Of a stretch of 64,000 nucleotides of DNA, positions 19,697 through 29,649 are shown one piece after another. The stretch comes from Odoribacteraceae bacterium (GTDB lineage: Bacteria; Bacteroidota; Bacteroidia; Bacteroidales; Marinifilaceae), in assembly GCA_031276355.1 (NCBI GenBank), contig JAISNC010000028.1, forward strand, positions 48,125-112,124, in the 5' to 3' direction. The notes below the pieces were generated by a model. The model was not told the DNA's origin and did no database searches. It saw only the letters and a program-made list of their open reading frames with translations. The first letter of the stretch is position 1. Every line of letters begins with the position of its first letter. Position numbers and translations under genes: made by a program.

Positions 19697-20916
19697 GGGT
19701 GCCTCCTTCCCGCGACGTACAAAAGGCAACCGTCGCCGTAACTCAAGAAACGGAAACCCCGTGATAAGGCGTGGTCGTACACCCGGTGCCACCCCTCGCC
19801 CGCGGCAGCGGCCACGAGGAGGAGGAGGGTGCTCCCCGGCTGGTGGAAGTTGGTGAAGAGGGCCGATACCACGCGAAACGCGTATCCCGGCACGATCATG
19901 AGCGTGCTGCTCCCCCTCAGGTGCTCCTCGCCCGTCATCGCGAGCCACCGCGCCAGGGCCTCCAGCGCCTCCCGCCTCGAGTGGTGGGCCGGCAGCGTGT
20001 ACGCCTCCCACTGCCCCAGCTCGTTGAAGCGAGGCATCCCGTGCAGGAGCTTCACCCCCATCCAGTAGAGGCTCTCCAGCGTGCGCGTGGAGGTTGTCCC
20101 GACGGCGATCACCTCGCGGGGTGTCCCGGCCAGGTACTCGACGAGGGAACGGGCGACCACGACGTGCTCCGTGTGCATCTCGTGATCGCCGATAATCGCC
20201 GCCTTCACCGGCTTGAAGGTACCGGCACCCACGTGTAGCGTAAGCTCGTGTAGCTCGGCCCCCGCGTCGCGCGCCCGTTGCAGCAACCCCTCGCTGAAGT
20301 GCAGGCCGGCCGTCGGGGCGGCCACCGACCCGTCGTGTTTGGAGTAGACCGTCTGGTAGCGCACGTCATCTTCCGCCACCGCCTCCCGCTCTAAGTAGGG
20401 TGGGATGGGGATCTGTCCGCACCTCTCCAGCACCTCGCTGAAGGAGTGAGGGGCATCCCACGTGAAACGCACCCGCGTCTCGGCCCCTTGGGTCCCGGCG
20501 TGGATGGCCCATAAACGGTACGCCTTTTCGTCCACCGTGTAACGACACGCGAGCGTTCCCCCGTGCCAGCGCTTCGCGTTGCCTACCATGCAGTACCATT
20601 CGCACTGCCCCACCGCGGCGAAGTTCAGGGCGTGATCCGCCGGTTCGGCCGGGGCCAAGCAAAACACCTCGATCAAGGCCCCCGTCTCCTTCCGGAAGCG
20701 CAACCGCGCGTGGATCACCCGCGTGTTGTTAAAGACCAGCGCGGCTCCTCGCGCCAGGGTAGGCACCTCCCGGAAGTGGCTCTCCCGTATCTCGCCCCCG
20801 CGGTAAACCAGCAAGCGGGCATCCTCGCGACGCTCCAGCGGGAAGCGGGCGATCCGTTCCGCGGGGAGATCGTACGTGTACTCCTCTATCCTTATCTTTT
20901 TCAGCTCCTGAAGCAT
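19693..20916 (-). CDS. queA: S-adenosylmethionine:tRNA ribosyltransferase-isomerase
   Basis: YDLPAERIARFPLERREDARLLVY; VFNNTRVIHARLRF; APTAGLHFSEGLL; FTNFHQPGSTLLLLVAA. Confidence 0.92.
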   Translation of the reverse strand: MLQELKKIRIEEYTYDLPAERIARFPLERREDARLLVYRGGEIRESHFREVPTLARGAALVFNNTRVIHARLRFRKETGALIEVFCLAPAEPADHALNFAAVGQCEWYCMVGNAKRWHGGTLACRYTVDEKAYRLWAIHAGTQGAETRVRFTWDAPHSFSEVLERCGQIPIPPYLEREAVAEDDVRYQTVYSKHDGSVAAPTAGLHFSEGLLQRARDAGAELHELTLHVGAGTFKPVKAAIIGDHEMHTEHVVVARSLVEYLAGTPREVIAVGTTSTRTLESLYWMGVKLLHGMPRFNELGQWEAYTLPAHHSRREALEALARWLAMTGEEHLRGSSTLMIVPGYAFRVVSALFTNFHQPGSTLLLLVAAAAGEGWHRVYDHALSRGFRFLSYGDGCLLYVAGRRHP

Positions 20917-21037
20917 ATTGCGTGATTAACGAACACGCGAAAGTAGCTATTCCGGGGGATATTTCACCCTGTTCTTCCCCGCTTGACAGGGAGAATGATT
21001 TTCGTTACATTTGTCCCGTTCCTGAAACACACGTGCC

Positions 21038-21808
21038 ATGAAAACAAAACAAGAGATCGTCGAGGACTGGCTACCGCGCTACACGGGGCGACGGCTGGAG
21101 GAGTTTTCAAAATATATCCTGTTGACCAACTTCGATTACTACCTGGAACTGTTCGCCGAGCGCTTTGATGTCCCCGTGCAGGGGTTGGACAGGAACATGC
21201 CCACCGTGGCCAGCGACGGGATCACGATCATCAACTTCGGGATGGGCAGCGCGAACGCCGCCACGGTGCTTGACCTGCTCTCGGCCGTCGAACCAGAGGC
21301 GGTGCTCTTCCTCGGCAAGTGCGGCGGGATCAAGCATAAAAACAGCGTGGGCGACTACATCCTCCCCATCGCCGCCATCAAGGGAGAGGGCACCTCCAAC
21401 GACTACATGCCGCGCGAGGTACCCGCGCTCCCCGCCTTTAGCATCCAGAAAGCCTGCTCCAAGGCCATCACCCGCCACGGGCGAGCCTATTTCACGGGAG
21501 TTGTCTACACGACCAACCGCCGGGTGTGGGAGTTCGACGAGCACTTCAAGAACTACCTCCTCTCCACGCGGGCGCTGGCCGTGGAGATGGAGTGTGCCAC
21601 CATCTTCACCGTGGGCTTCGCTAACCGGATCCCCACGGGAGCGCTGCTGCTGGTCTCCGACCGCCCGATGATCTCCGACGGGATCAAGACCAGCGAGTCG
21701 GACAAGGAGGTCACGCGTACCTTTGTCCGCCAGCACCTCGATATCGGCATCGAGACCATGAAAAGCATCCAAGAGAAAAATTATTCGATGCGACACCTGA
21801 TCTTTTAA
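21038..21808 (+). CDS. amn: AMP nucleosidase, Bacteroidota type
   Basis: IINFGMGSANAATVLDLLSAVEPEAVLFLGKCGGIK; ALAVEMECATIFTVGF. Confidence 0.85.
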   Translation: MKTKQEIVEDWLPRYTGRRLEEFSKYILLTNFDYYLELFAERFDVPVQGLDRNMPTVASDGITIINFGMGSANAATVLDLLSAVEPEAVLFLGKCGGIKHKNSVGDYILPIAAIKGEGTSNDYMPREVPALPAFSIQKACSKAITRHGRAYFTGVVYTTNRRVWEFDEHFKNYLLSTRALAVEMECATIFTVGFANRIPTGALLLVSDRPMISDGIKTSESDKEVTRTFVRQHLDIGIETMKSIQEKNYSMRHLIF

Positions 21809-21846
21809 TTTATTATTGTACTTTCGTTGCCGCGAAACAACGGGTT

Positions 21847-22278
21847 ATGATCCAAAAAATCTTCTTTTACATGATTGCCGGGACACTGCTTCTCCACGCC
21901 TGCAAGGGCAAAGAGGGAGAAGGGGGAGGCGAGGCCACGCGCGCGGGAACGGTAGACTCGACGAAACTCACGCGGGTCGAGCTGTCCGAGAAGCTCTTCG
22001 ACTTCGGGAACATCGCCCGCGGGGAGATCGTCGGACACACGTTTCATGTCAAGAACGCGGGCGAGAAGGACCTGATTATCCAGGAGATCTTGAGCAGTTG
22101 CGGCTGCACCACCGCCAGCTACACCCGCCGGCCCATCCGGCCGGGAGAGTCGGGAACGGTCGAGGTCAAATTCGACTCCGCCGACAAGACCGGCAAGCAG
22201 TACAAGATCATCCACGTCTACTCGAACGTCCGCGGGGGACTATTTGAACTGGTCGTGAAAGCGAATATTTTAAACTAA
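21847..22278 (+). CDS. DUF1573 domain lipoprotein
   Basis: FDFGNIARGEIVGHTFHVKNAGEKDLIIQEILSSCGCTTASY. Confidence 0.85.
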   Translation: MIQKIFFYMIAGTLLLHACKGKEGEGGGEATRAGTVDSTKLTRVELSEKLFDFGNIARGEIVGHTFHVKNAGEKDLIIQEILSSCGCTTASYTRRPIRPGESGTVEVKFDSADKTGKQYKIIHVYSNVRGGLFELVVKANILN

Positions 22279-22289
22279 ATTTAAATACA

Positions 22290-22613
22290 ATGATGTACAC
22301 GTTTTTTATCTTACCATTAGAAGGGCAAGCCACGTCAGGCTCCGGGGTACAACAGATAGGACTTTTGCTGCTCCTCCTGGTCGTCTTCTGGCTGTTCATG
22401 ATCCGCCCGCAAATGAAGCGGCAGAAAGAGTTACGGAAATACCGGGAATCACTCCAGAAAGGAGACAAGGTGGTGACCACCGGGGGGATCTTCGGGAAGA
22501 TCCTCGAGCTGGGCGACCACACGGTGATCATCGAGGTCGAGAACCAGGGGCGACTGAAAGTGCTCAAGGAGGCCATCGTCAAGGATATGACAGGCAACCC
22601 GCCCGCGAGATAA
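22290..22613 (+). CDS. yajC: Preprotein translocase subunit YajC
   Basis: LLLLLVVFWLFMIRPQMKRQKELRKYRESLQKGDKVVTTGGIFGKI. Confidence 0.92.
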   Translation: MMYTFFILPLEGQATSGSGVQQIGLLLLLLVVFWLFMIRPQMKRQKELRKYRESLQKGDKVVTTGGIFGKILELGDHTVIIEVENQGRLKVLKEAIVKDMTGNPPAR

Positions 22614-22680
22614 GTATACTTCCCGGGGCCACCCGCGCGGTTGTCCCGGGAATATTGTTTTAACAAAACACGGAATCAAG

Positions 22681-23631
22681 GTGACGCGTCCACGCTCGCT
22701 GATCAAACGTAACATGACAACCTACGGGGTATGCCTCGCCGTCGCCACGACGTTGTGGTTTCTCAATGCCCTGAATAAAGAGTACGTGACCGAAATTACC
22801 TATCCCGTCAAGTACAGCGATCTCCCGAAAGGGAAGGTGCTCACGCCCGACATGCCACGCGAGATGACGCTGGAGATCAAGGCACACGGTTTCGCCTTGT
22901 TGCGCCACAAACTCACCACCTCGTTCCTGCCCATCGTCTTTAACGTCAACGACGTACTGCAGAAAAGCGATGTCATGGAAAAACAGGTAAACACCGCCGA
23001 GATCAAGGAACGCATCAGCGCGCAGTTTAATTCCGACATCCAGTTGCTGCGCATCCTGCCGGAAAGCATCCGCTTCCGGTTCACGCGACTCAAAAGCAAA
23101 AAACTCCCCCTGGCCCCCAACGCGCGCTACACGCTTCGGCCGCAATACATCCTCAAGGAGAGGATCACCGTCGTCCCGGACTCCGTCGTCGTGGAAGGCC
23201 CGGCCTCCATCCTCGACACGTTGCGCGTCGTGCAACTCGAACCCGCTACCTTCACCCATCTCGCCAAGAGTATTTCCAAAACCGTCTCGCTCGTCGAGAT
23301 CCCCCACGTCCGGGCGCTCGTCCACACGGCCCGCCTGACTATCGAGGTGGAACGTTACACGGAGGCCCGGAAGACGATCCCCGTCGTCACGCGCAACCTG
23401 CCGCCCTCGTTTAACCTGCGCCTGTTCCCCTCCAGCGTGGAGATCACGTACAACGTGGGGCTGAGTCGCTACGATCAAGTACTCGACACCCATTTCGTCC
23501 TGAGCGTGGATTACCGACAAGTGGCCAACTCCCCCGGCACGCTGGAGGTGAAAGTAGAACGATCCGCCCCGTTCATAGAGAACCTCTCTCTCTCCCCCGA
23601 CCGGGTGGAATACCTCGTTGAACAAAGATAG
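22681..23631 (+). CDS. YbbR-like domain protein (CdaR-like)
   Basis: N-terminal TM (TTYGVCLAVATTLWFLNALNKEY) plus repeated YbbR-like beta domains; located between yajC and coaE. Confidence 0.75.
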   Translation: MTRPRSLIKRNMTTYGVCLAVATTLWFLNALNKEYVTEITYPVKYSDLPKGKVLTPDMPREMTLEIKAHGFALLRHKLTTSFLPIVFNVNDVLQKSDVMEKQVNTAEIKERISAQFNSDIQLLRILPESIRFRFTRLKSKKLPLAPNARYTLRPQYILKERITVVPDSVVVEGPASILDTLRVVQLEPATFTHLAKSISKTVSLVEIPHVRALVHTARLTIEVERYTEARKTIPVVTRNLPPSFNLRLFPSSVEITYNVGLSRYDQVLDTHFVLSVDYRQVANSPGTLEVKVERSAPFIENLSLSPDRVEYLVEQR

Positions 23632-23637
23632 AGCCAC

Positions 23638-24216
23638 ATGCTAACAATCGGATTGACCGGCGGCATCGGTAGCGGGAAAACAACCGTCTCCGGCATCATC
23701 GAGCGGTTGGGATACCCTGTTTACGCCAGCGACCCCGCGGCCGCCCGGATCGTCAACGAAGATGCCGGGGTCAAAGAGGCCCTGACACGCGATTTTGGGA
23801 AAGAGATTTACACCGCGCGGGGGGAGTTGGATAGGCCACGCTTCGCCTCTTTGATATTTAACGACCCGCGGGCACTCGCGCGGGCCAACGAGATCATCCA
23901 CCCGGCCGTGATGCGCGACTTCCGGCGGTGGTGTGCCGCCCGCCAGGTTCCGCTCCTCTTCTTCGAGTCGGCCATCCTCTTCGAAGCGGGCCTGGCCGGC
24001 ATGTTCGACATCGTCATCACCGTCACGGCCGACGTAGAGACGCGTATCGCGCGCGTCGCCCGCCGGGACCACCTCCCCCGCGAGAAGATCCTGGAACGCA
24101 TACACCACCAGCCGGGGGCCGATCCTTCCCGCTCCACCTTCATCATCCGCAATAACCCGGGCGACATGCTCGTCGAACAGGTACTCGACATCATTCACAC
24201 CCTCACACGCACATAG
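23638..24216 (+). CDS. coaE: Dephospho-CoA kinase
   Basis: MLTIGLTGGIGSGKTTVSGII; VPLLFFESAILFEAGL. Confidence 0.93.
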   Translation: MLTIGLTGGIGSGKTTVSGIIERLGYPVYASDPAAARIVNEDAGVKEALTRDFGKEIYTARGELDRPRFASLIFNDPRALARANEIIHPAVMRDFRRWCAARQVPLLFFESAILFEAGLAGMFDIVITVTADVETRIARVARRDHLPREKILERIHHQPGADPSRSTFIIRNNPGDMLVEQVLDIIHTLTRT

Positions 24217-24218
24217 AC

Positions 24219-24929
24219 ATGGCAAGAATAGGAAAATGGTTAGGGGCGGGCCTCGGCTTCGCCATGGGGGGGCCAATCGGCGCGCTCCTGGGATTCTTCA
24301 TCGGGTCGGCCTTCGACACCCCGGCACCCCGCGCCCTGCAAACACGGACGGGCCGGGCCGACTTCCTCTACTGCCTCGTCATCCTCGCCACCGCCATCAT
24401 GAAGGCCGACGGCAAGATTACCCGCAACGAGCTGGACTACGCCAAACGATTCTTCCGGGAAAATTTCGGCGAGGAGGGAGAACGGGAAGCCCTCTCCATC
24501 GTCCGGGAGATCATGCACAAGGAGATCAACGTGGAGCAGATCTGCCTTCAGATCCGTTACAACATGCACGTGCAGGCCCGCGTGCAGCTTCTCTACTTCC
24601 TCTTCGGTATCGCCCGGGCGGACGGCGCGGTTTGCCCGCACGAGATCTCCCTGCTGGATCGTATCGCTACCTTACTCGGGTTAGACGAAACGACGTACCG
24701 CTCCATCAAGTCCATGTTCTACGAAGAGGTGGACTCCGCTTACACGATCCTCGGCATCCCTCGCACCGCCACCGACGAGGAGGTAAAAAAAGCCTACCGC
24801 CGCGCCGCCCTCGAACACCACCCCGACAAGGTCAGCTACATGGGCGAGGACATCCGCAAGGCCGCCGAAGAGAAGTTCTCCGCCATCAACGCCGCCTACG
24901 AGAAGATCAAGCGAGAACGAGGCCTGTAA
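24219..24929 (+). CDS. TerB-like plus C-terminal J-domain protein (DjlA-like)
   Basis: Glycine-rich N-terminal TM; TerB-like middle; DSAYTILGIPRTATDEEVKKAYRRAALEHHPDK (J domain with HPD). Confidence 0.88.
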   Translation: MARIGKWLGAGLGFAMGGPIGALLGFFIGSAFDTPAPRALQTRTGRADFLYCLVILATAIMKADGKITRNELDYAKRFFRENFGEEGEREALSIVREIMHKEINVEQICLQIRYNMHVQARVQLLYFLFGIARADGAVCPHEISLLDRIATLLGLDETTYRSIKSMFYEEVDSAYTILGIPRTATDEEVKKAYRRAALEHHPDKVSYMGEDIRKAAEEKFSAINAAYEKIKRERGL

Positions 24930-24950
24930 CCCGGCGACTTCGGGCAACCC

Positions 24951-25025
24951 CTCCAGGGAGCTATAAAGCGTTATTCCCGGGAATGAACGGTCTATTCCAG
25001 GGAATGGATGACGCACTCCCGGGAG
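24951..25025. repeat. Array of four CC(A/C)GGG-centred palindromes at 21-23 bp spacing
   Basis: ctccagggag (24951-24960), attcccgggaat (24973-24984), attccagggaat (24994-25005), ctcccgggag (25016-25025). Confidence 0.7.
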
Positions 25026-25113
25026 CGTCCTGAAACGGGCTACCACCACAAAACACGGGTTATAAACGCCTTAACATCCAGGGCACGAAAATACAAACTT
25101 TATCGGCCCCCGC

Positions 25114-25144
25114 TTGCAAAAGTCATTGAACCGGTTTAATTTTG
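25114..25144 (+). promoter_or_regulatory. Putative promoter TTG-N20-TAATTTTG for the asnB/glycosyltransferase operon
   Basis: ttg 25114-25116, TAATTTTG 25137-25144. Confidence 0.6.
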
Positions 25145-25259
25145 TGAGCATTAAACACAGTAATCACGGGAGCCGTACGCGGTGAAAGTGGCCGGTACAG
25201 CTCTCGAAGGGAAAAGCGGCGTTACCGCCGCGTACCTACTTATAAACGAATGAACAACC

Positions 25260-27182
25260 ATGTGTGGCATCGCGGGAATTTTTGAAAAAGGAACGGACAA
25301 CCGGGCGCTTATGTCGGGGATGCTTGACGCGATCCGGCATCGCGGTCCCGACGACAAGTCAATATACGTGCACGGGGACTTTACCCTGGGGCACCGCCGC
25401 CTCTCGATCATCGACCTCGACACGGGCAACCAGCCCCTCTTTAACGAGGACAAAAGCGTCGCCGTTGTCTTTAACGGCGAGATCTATAACTTCATGGAGT
25501 TGCGGCAGGAGCTGGAGGCGAAGGGCCATCGCTTCTATACCCGCAGCGATACCGAGGTGATCGTCCACCTGTACGAGGAGCACGACATCCACTTTTTCCA
25601 CCGTCTCAACGGCATCTTCGCCATCGCCCTGCTCGACCAGCGGCGCAACCGCCTCCTCCTCGCCCGCGATCCCTTTGGTGTCAAACCGCTGCACTATTAC
25701 CTCCGCGACGGGATACTGCTCTTCGCCTCGGAACAGAAGTCGATGATCCTCCACCCGCGTTTTCGTCGTCGCCTCAACCACCGGGCGCTCCACCTGCACC
25801 TGAACCTCCGCTACACGCCCGGTGAAGAGACGCTCCTCGAGGGGGTCAAACGGTTGCCACCCGCTCACCTTGCCCTCTTCGAGGGGGGACTGTTCCGCGT
25901 CCAACGCTACTGGCAGCCGCGCGCGCGCGTCGACCGCACGATCACCGAGGCGGACGCCCGGGAAGGTATCAACGCGCGCCTCAAGGAGGCCGTCCGACGG
26001 CAACTCGTCAGCGACGTGCCCCTCGGTGTCTACCTCTCCGGGGGGCTTGACTCCTCCGCCATCGTGCAGAAGATGCACGAACTGGGACAGGAGATCAACA
26101 CCTTCACGCTCGGCTTCAACGAGCCGACCGACGAGTTTCCCGGGGCCCGCCTCGTCGCCGAACGGTTTCACACGCGCCACCACACCCTCGCCCTCTCGAT
26201 GACCCCGCTGCAACAACTGCCGGCCGCGATCTGGCACGCCGAGGAGCCGAAGATCAACCTGCTGCAAGGGTTTAACCTGTCGGCGTTCGTCCGGCCGGTG
26301 ACGAAAGTCGTGCTCGGCGGGGTGGGCGGCGACGAGCTGTTTGCCGGGTACGACATCCACCGCTTCGTCTACCCCTTCGACCGCTGGCACGCCCGCGTCC
26401 CAAGAGGGCTACGGCGGCTGCTCGAGTGGAAGTCGCGCTTTCTCTTCCGCCTGCAGACGGCCGCGGGAGCGATGGGACTCGACGAGTACCGGCGCGGCGT
26501 GCAAATGCTCTGCGCGATCGGTAACGTGGAACGCTTCTACTTGATCCTCCGCAACGCGTGGGACCACGACAAGCCGTTCTACAAGAGCATCTACTCGCCG
26601 GCGTTCCTCGCCTCCGGGGCGCTCGACGGGATAGAGACGCGGCAAGCGTTTGACGCGCTCTTCCAACAAGTGGAGGGGAAAGGGGCGCTCGAGCAGGTGC
26701 TCTTCGTCGAGATGCACTCGAAGATGGTCAACGACTACCTGCTCGTCGAGGATCGCGTATCGATGGCCCACTCCGTCGAGCAGCGCGTGCCGTTCCTCGA
26801 TCGCGACCTCGTGGAGTACGCGCTCTCGATCCCCGTCGAGCTAAAGATGCGCCACGGCCAAACGAAGTACCTCTTCCGCCGCGCCCTCGCCCCCCACCTC
26901 CCGCGCGAGATCGTCGACAAGAAAAAACAGGGGTTCGCGGCGAATCCCTACCTCCTCTTCAAAAAAGAACTCGAGGCGACGGCCCGCCGCCTGCTGACCC
27001 GCGAGCGCCTCGAACGGCAAGGGATCTTCAATTACGCGTACATCCGCCGCGTGCTCGACCACGCCCCGTCACCGCGCCTCCGCTGGCATTACAACTACCT
27101 CTGGCTGCTCGTCGGGCTGGTCGTTTGGGAGGAGGAGTTCCTCAACGACCGACGCGAGGAGCGCGTGGAGGCTTATTTCTAA
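25260..27182 (+). CDS. asnB: Asparagine synthase (glutamine-hydrolysing)
   Basis: MCGIAGIFEKG...HRGPDDKSI; YLSGGLDSSAIV; VEQRVPFLDRDLVEYALSIP. Confidence 0.93.
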   Translation: MCGIAGIFEKGTDNRALMSGMLDAIRHRGPDDKSIYVHGDFTLGHRRLSIIDLDTGNQPLFNEDKSVAVVFNGEIYNFMELRQELEAKGHRFYTRSDTEVIVHLYEEHDIHFFHRLNGIFAIALLDQRRNRLLLARDPFGVKPLHYYLRDGILLFASEQKSMILHPRFRRRLNHRALHLHLNLRYTPGEETLLEGVKRLPPAHLALFEGGLFRVQRYWQPRARVDRTITEADAREGINARLKEAVRRQLVSDVPLGVYLSGGLDSSAIVQKMHELGQEINTFTLGFNEPTDEFPGARLVAERFHTRHHTLALSMTPLQQLPAAIWHAEEPKINLLQGFNLSAFVRPVTKVVLGGVGGDELFAGYDIHRFVYPFDRWHARVPRGLRRLLEWKSRFLFRLQTAAGAMGLDEYRRGVQMLCAIGNVERFYLILRNAWDHDKPFYKSIYSPAFLASGALDGIETRQAFDALFQQVEGKGALEQVLFVEMHSKMVNDYLLVEDRVSMAHSVEQRVPFLDRDLVEYALSIPVELKMRHGQTKYLFRRALAPHLPREIVDKKKQGFAANPYLLFKKELEATARRLLTRERLERQGIFNYAYIRRVLDHAPSPRLRWHYNYLWLLVGLVVWEEEFLNDRREERVEAYF

Positions 27183-27194
27183 ACGCCCCAGATC

Positions 27195-28259
27195 ATGAAT
27201 GAACCGATGAGATGCCGCTGGTCGATTATCGTCGCCGTATATAACCGCCTCGACGAGACGCGGGAGTTGCTCGCCAGCGCCGAGGCCCTGGAAGGGGATC
27301 GCGCGACTTTCGAACTCGTGTTCGTCGACGATGGCTCGCGGGACGGCTTCCGGGAGTTTATCGAGGGATACGCCTCGCCCAGCGGGCTACACGTTCGCGC
27401 CCTCTTCCAAGAGAACCAAGGTCCCGGGGCCGCGCGTAACCACGGCATGAAGGTGGCCGCGGGCGACTACTTTATCTTCGTCGACTCCGACTGCACCTTC
27501 CCTCCTTGCTGGCTCAAGGAGATAGAGGCCGCCGTGACGCGCGAGCAACTCGACGCTTTTGGCGGGCCGGACACGTGTCACCCCTCCTTCTCTCCCTTCT
27601 TGAAAGCCGTCAATTACTCGATGACCTCGTTCATCGGCACCGGCGGCACGCGCGGCAACACGCGGCGTATCGGACGTTACTACCCCCGAAGTTTCAACAT
27701 GGGCATCTCCCGCCGCGTCCGCGCGCACGTTGGCGAGATGGGCGCGCTCCGGCACGGGCAGGACATGGACTACTCGATGCGTATCCACGCCGCCGGTTTC
27801 CGCGTCGGGTTGATCCCGGGGGCGTTCGTCTACCACAAGCGACGCACGAGCCTCCCCCGCTTCTTCCGGCAGGTGTTTAACTGGGGTGCCGCCCGCGTGA
27901 CCCTCTCCCGCGCGCATCGCGGGACATTGCGGGTGATTCACATCCTCCCCGCGCTTGTCGTGGGAGGTGCCGCCATGCTGCTCGCGCTGACCGCGTGTTG
28001 CCCCGGTGCCCCGGCCGTGCATGTCGCCTGGATAGTCACCGGCACGCTCTACCTCGCCGTCGCGCTCCTCGCCGTCGTACAAGCGGGGAAGCGATACGGA
28101 AGCCCCCGTGTCGCCGCGCTCGCCGTCGTCACGCTGACAACGCAAGTGCTCGCTTACGGGCTGGGCCTGTGGTGGGGCGCGGGGCGCACGGCGCGGGGCA
28201 AAGAGGCCCGCGGCTTCACGAAACGATATTACGGCAACGAACACCAAGTGAAAAAGTAA
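27195..28259 (+). CDS. Glycosyltransferase family 2 with C-terminal TM segments
   Basis: SIIVAVYNRLDETRELLASAEAL...FVDDGSRDGF...GPGAARNHGMKVAAGDYFIFVDSD. Confidence 0.9.
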   Translation: MNEPMRCRWSIIVAVYNRLDETRELLASAEALEGDRATFELVFVDDGSRDGFREFIEGYASPSGLHVRALFQENQGPGAARNHGMKVAAGDYFIFVDSDCTFPPCWLKEIEAAVTREQLDAFGGPDTCHPSFSPFLKAVNYSMTSFIGTGGTRGNTRRIGRYYPRSFNMGISRRVRAHVGEMGALRHGQDMDYSMRIHAAGFRVGLIPGAFVYHKRRTSLPRFFRQVFNWGAARVTLSRAHRGTLRVIHILPALVVGGAAMLLALTACCPGAPAVHVAWIVTGTLYLAVALLAVVQAGKRYGSPRVAALAVVTLTTQVLAYGLGLWWGAGRTARGKEARGFTKRYYGNEHQVKK

Positions 28260-28269
28260 CCCGCATCAC

Positions 28270-29457
28270 ATGTCACGACTTCTCTTCCTGACTCAATATT
28301 ACCCGCGCGCTACCGGCGAAACGTTTATCGAGAACGAGATCCCGTACCTCGCCGCTGCCTTCGACGAGGTGATCATCCTCCCGTGGATGGGCCGCGGCCC
28401 CGTCACGCGGCCTGTCCCGGCGAACTGCCGCGTGCTACCGCCGCTGCTCGGGGGCACGTTGTCAGTACTCTTCCGGGGTATCTTCTCCCGCGCGCCCATC
28501 GGCTATTTTCTCCGCCACTTCTTCACCGAGAAAGCGTACACGCACCCGCTCCGCGCTTTCAAATATATCTCCGTGAGCATCTTCTGCCGGGCCATTCTCG
28601 CCAGCCGCGGCTTCCAACGCCTCAACAGTGAGTTCCTCGACGCCACCCTCTATTGCTACTGGGGGATCGGCTCCGCTTACATCCTCCCCTTTATTCAAGG
28701 AGAGAGGAGCAAGATCGCACGCTTTCACGGGGGCGATCTCTACGCCGAACGCAAGCGAGGTGGCTATATCCCCTTCCGCCCGCAAGTGTACGGGAGCCTC
28801 ACACGGGCCGTCTTTATCTCGCGGGAAGGCATGAAATATGCCCTTGCCCGCCACGCCGCCTTTATCCGCGACGCCCGCGTGAGCTACCTCGGCACCAACG
28901 ATCCCGGTGCGCCCCCGGGACGAGGCACGAACGAGCGAGTACACCTCCTCAGCTGCTCGCGCGTGCTTCCCGTGAAGCGCGTCCACCTGATCCTCGAAGC
29001 CCTGCGCCTGATGACCGACATGCCCCTCACATGGACACACCTCGGTGGCGGCCCCGGCTGGGAAGCGCTCGCGCGGGAGGCCCAACGGCGACCCGCCAAC
29101 CTTGAGATTCGTATGCCCGGGGAGATGACCAACCCGCTGGTGCTCGCGTATTATCTCCAGAACCCCGTCGACCTTTTCCTGAACGTTAGCTCCAGCGAGG
29201 GGTTGCCCGTTTCGATCATGGAAGCGATCTCGTTCGACATCCCCGTGCTCGCCACGCGGGTAGGCGGGGTTGCCGAGATCGTGACGAAGGAGGTGGGACG
29301 CCTCGTGGATCCCGACGTGTCACCGAACGAACTGGCCGTGCACCTGCGGGAGATGATTCGCGACAAGGGAGAGTTCCACCCGCGGGCTCACTGGGAAAAG
29401 TGCTTCTCGGCAGCGCAGAATTATCCCGCGTTTGTCCGCGAGATACTACTCGCCTGA
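28270..29457 (+). CDS. Glycosyltransferase family 4
   Basis: HLLSCSRVLPVKRVHLILEAL; VDLFLNVSSSEGLPVSIMEAISFDIPVLATRVGGVAEIV. Confidence 0.88.
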   Translation: MSRLLFLTQYYPRATGETFIENEIPYLAAAFDEVIILPWMGRGPVTRPVPANCRVLPPLLGGTLSVLFRGIFSRAPIGYFLRHFFTEKAYTHPLRAFKYISVSIFCRAILASRGFQRLNSEFLDATLYCYWGIGSAYILPFIQGERSKIARFHGGDLYAERKRGGYIPFRPQVYGSLTRAVFISREGMKYALARHAAFIRDARVSYLGTNDPGAPPGRGTNERVHLLSCSRVLPVKRVHLILEALRLMTDMPLTWTHLGGGPGWEALAREAQRRPANLEIRMPGEMTNPLVLAYYLQNPVDLFLNVSSSEGLPVSIMEAISFDIPVLATRVGGVAEIVTKEVGRLVDPDVSPNELAVHLREMIRDKGEFHPRAHWEKCFSAAQNYPAFVREILLA

Positions 29458-29546
29458 CCGCCCCCACTTGCGGCTCACATTGAATCCCACCACGCGCGAA
29501 AGTCGCCCAAGGCCCGCAGATCGATGCACTATTTGACAGGAGGGGT

Positions 29547-29566
29547 TTCATAATATATATTATGAA
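29547..29566. repeat. Perfect 20-bp AT-rich palindrome TTCATAATATATATTATGAA
   Basis: Direct reading; equal to its own reverse complement. Confidence 0.85.
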
Positions 29567-29596
29567 TATATAATATTTTTTCACTACATAGTCGTG

Positions 29597-29625
29597 TTGA
29601 CAACACAAGATATTCTATAATTTTG
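29597..29625 (+). promoter_or_regulatory. Putative promoter TTG-N18-TAATTTTG for the FimB-like gene
   Basis: ttg 29597-29599, TAATTTTG 29618-29625, ATG at 29650. Confidence 0.6.
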
Positions 29626-29649
29626 CTTGTCACCAAACAACACGCTACC

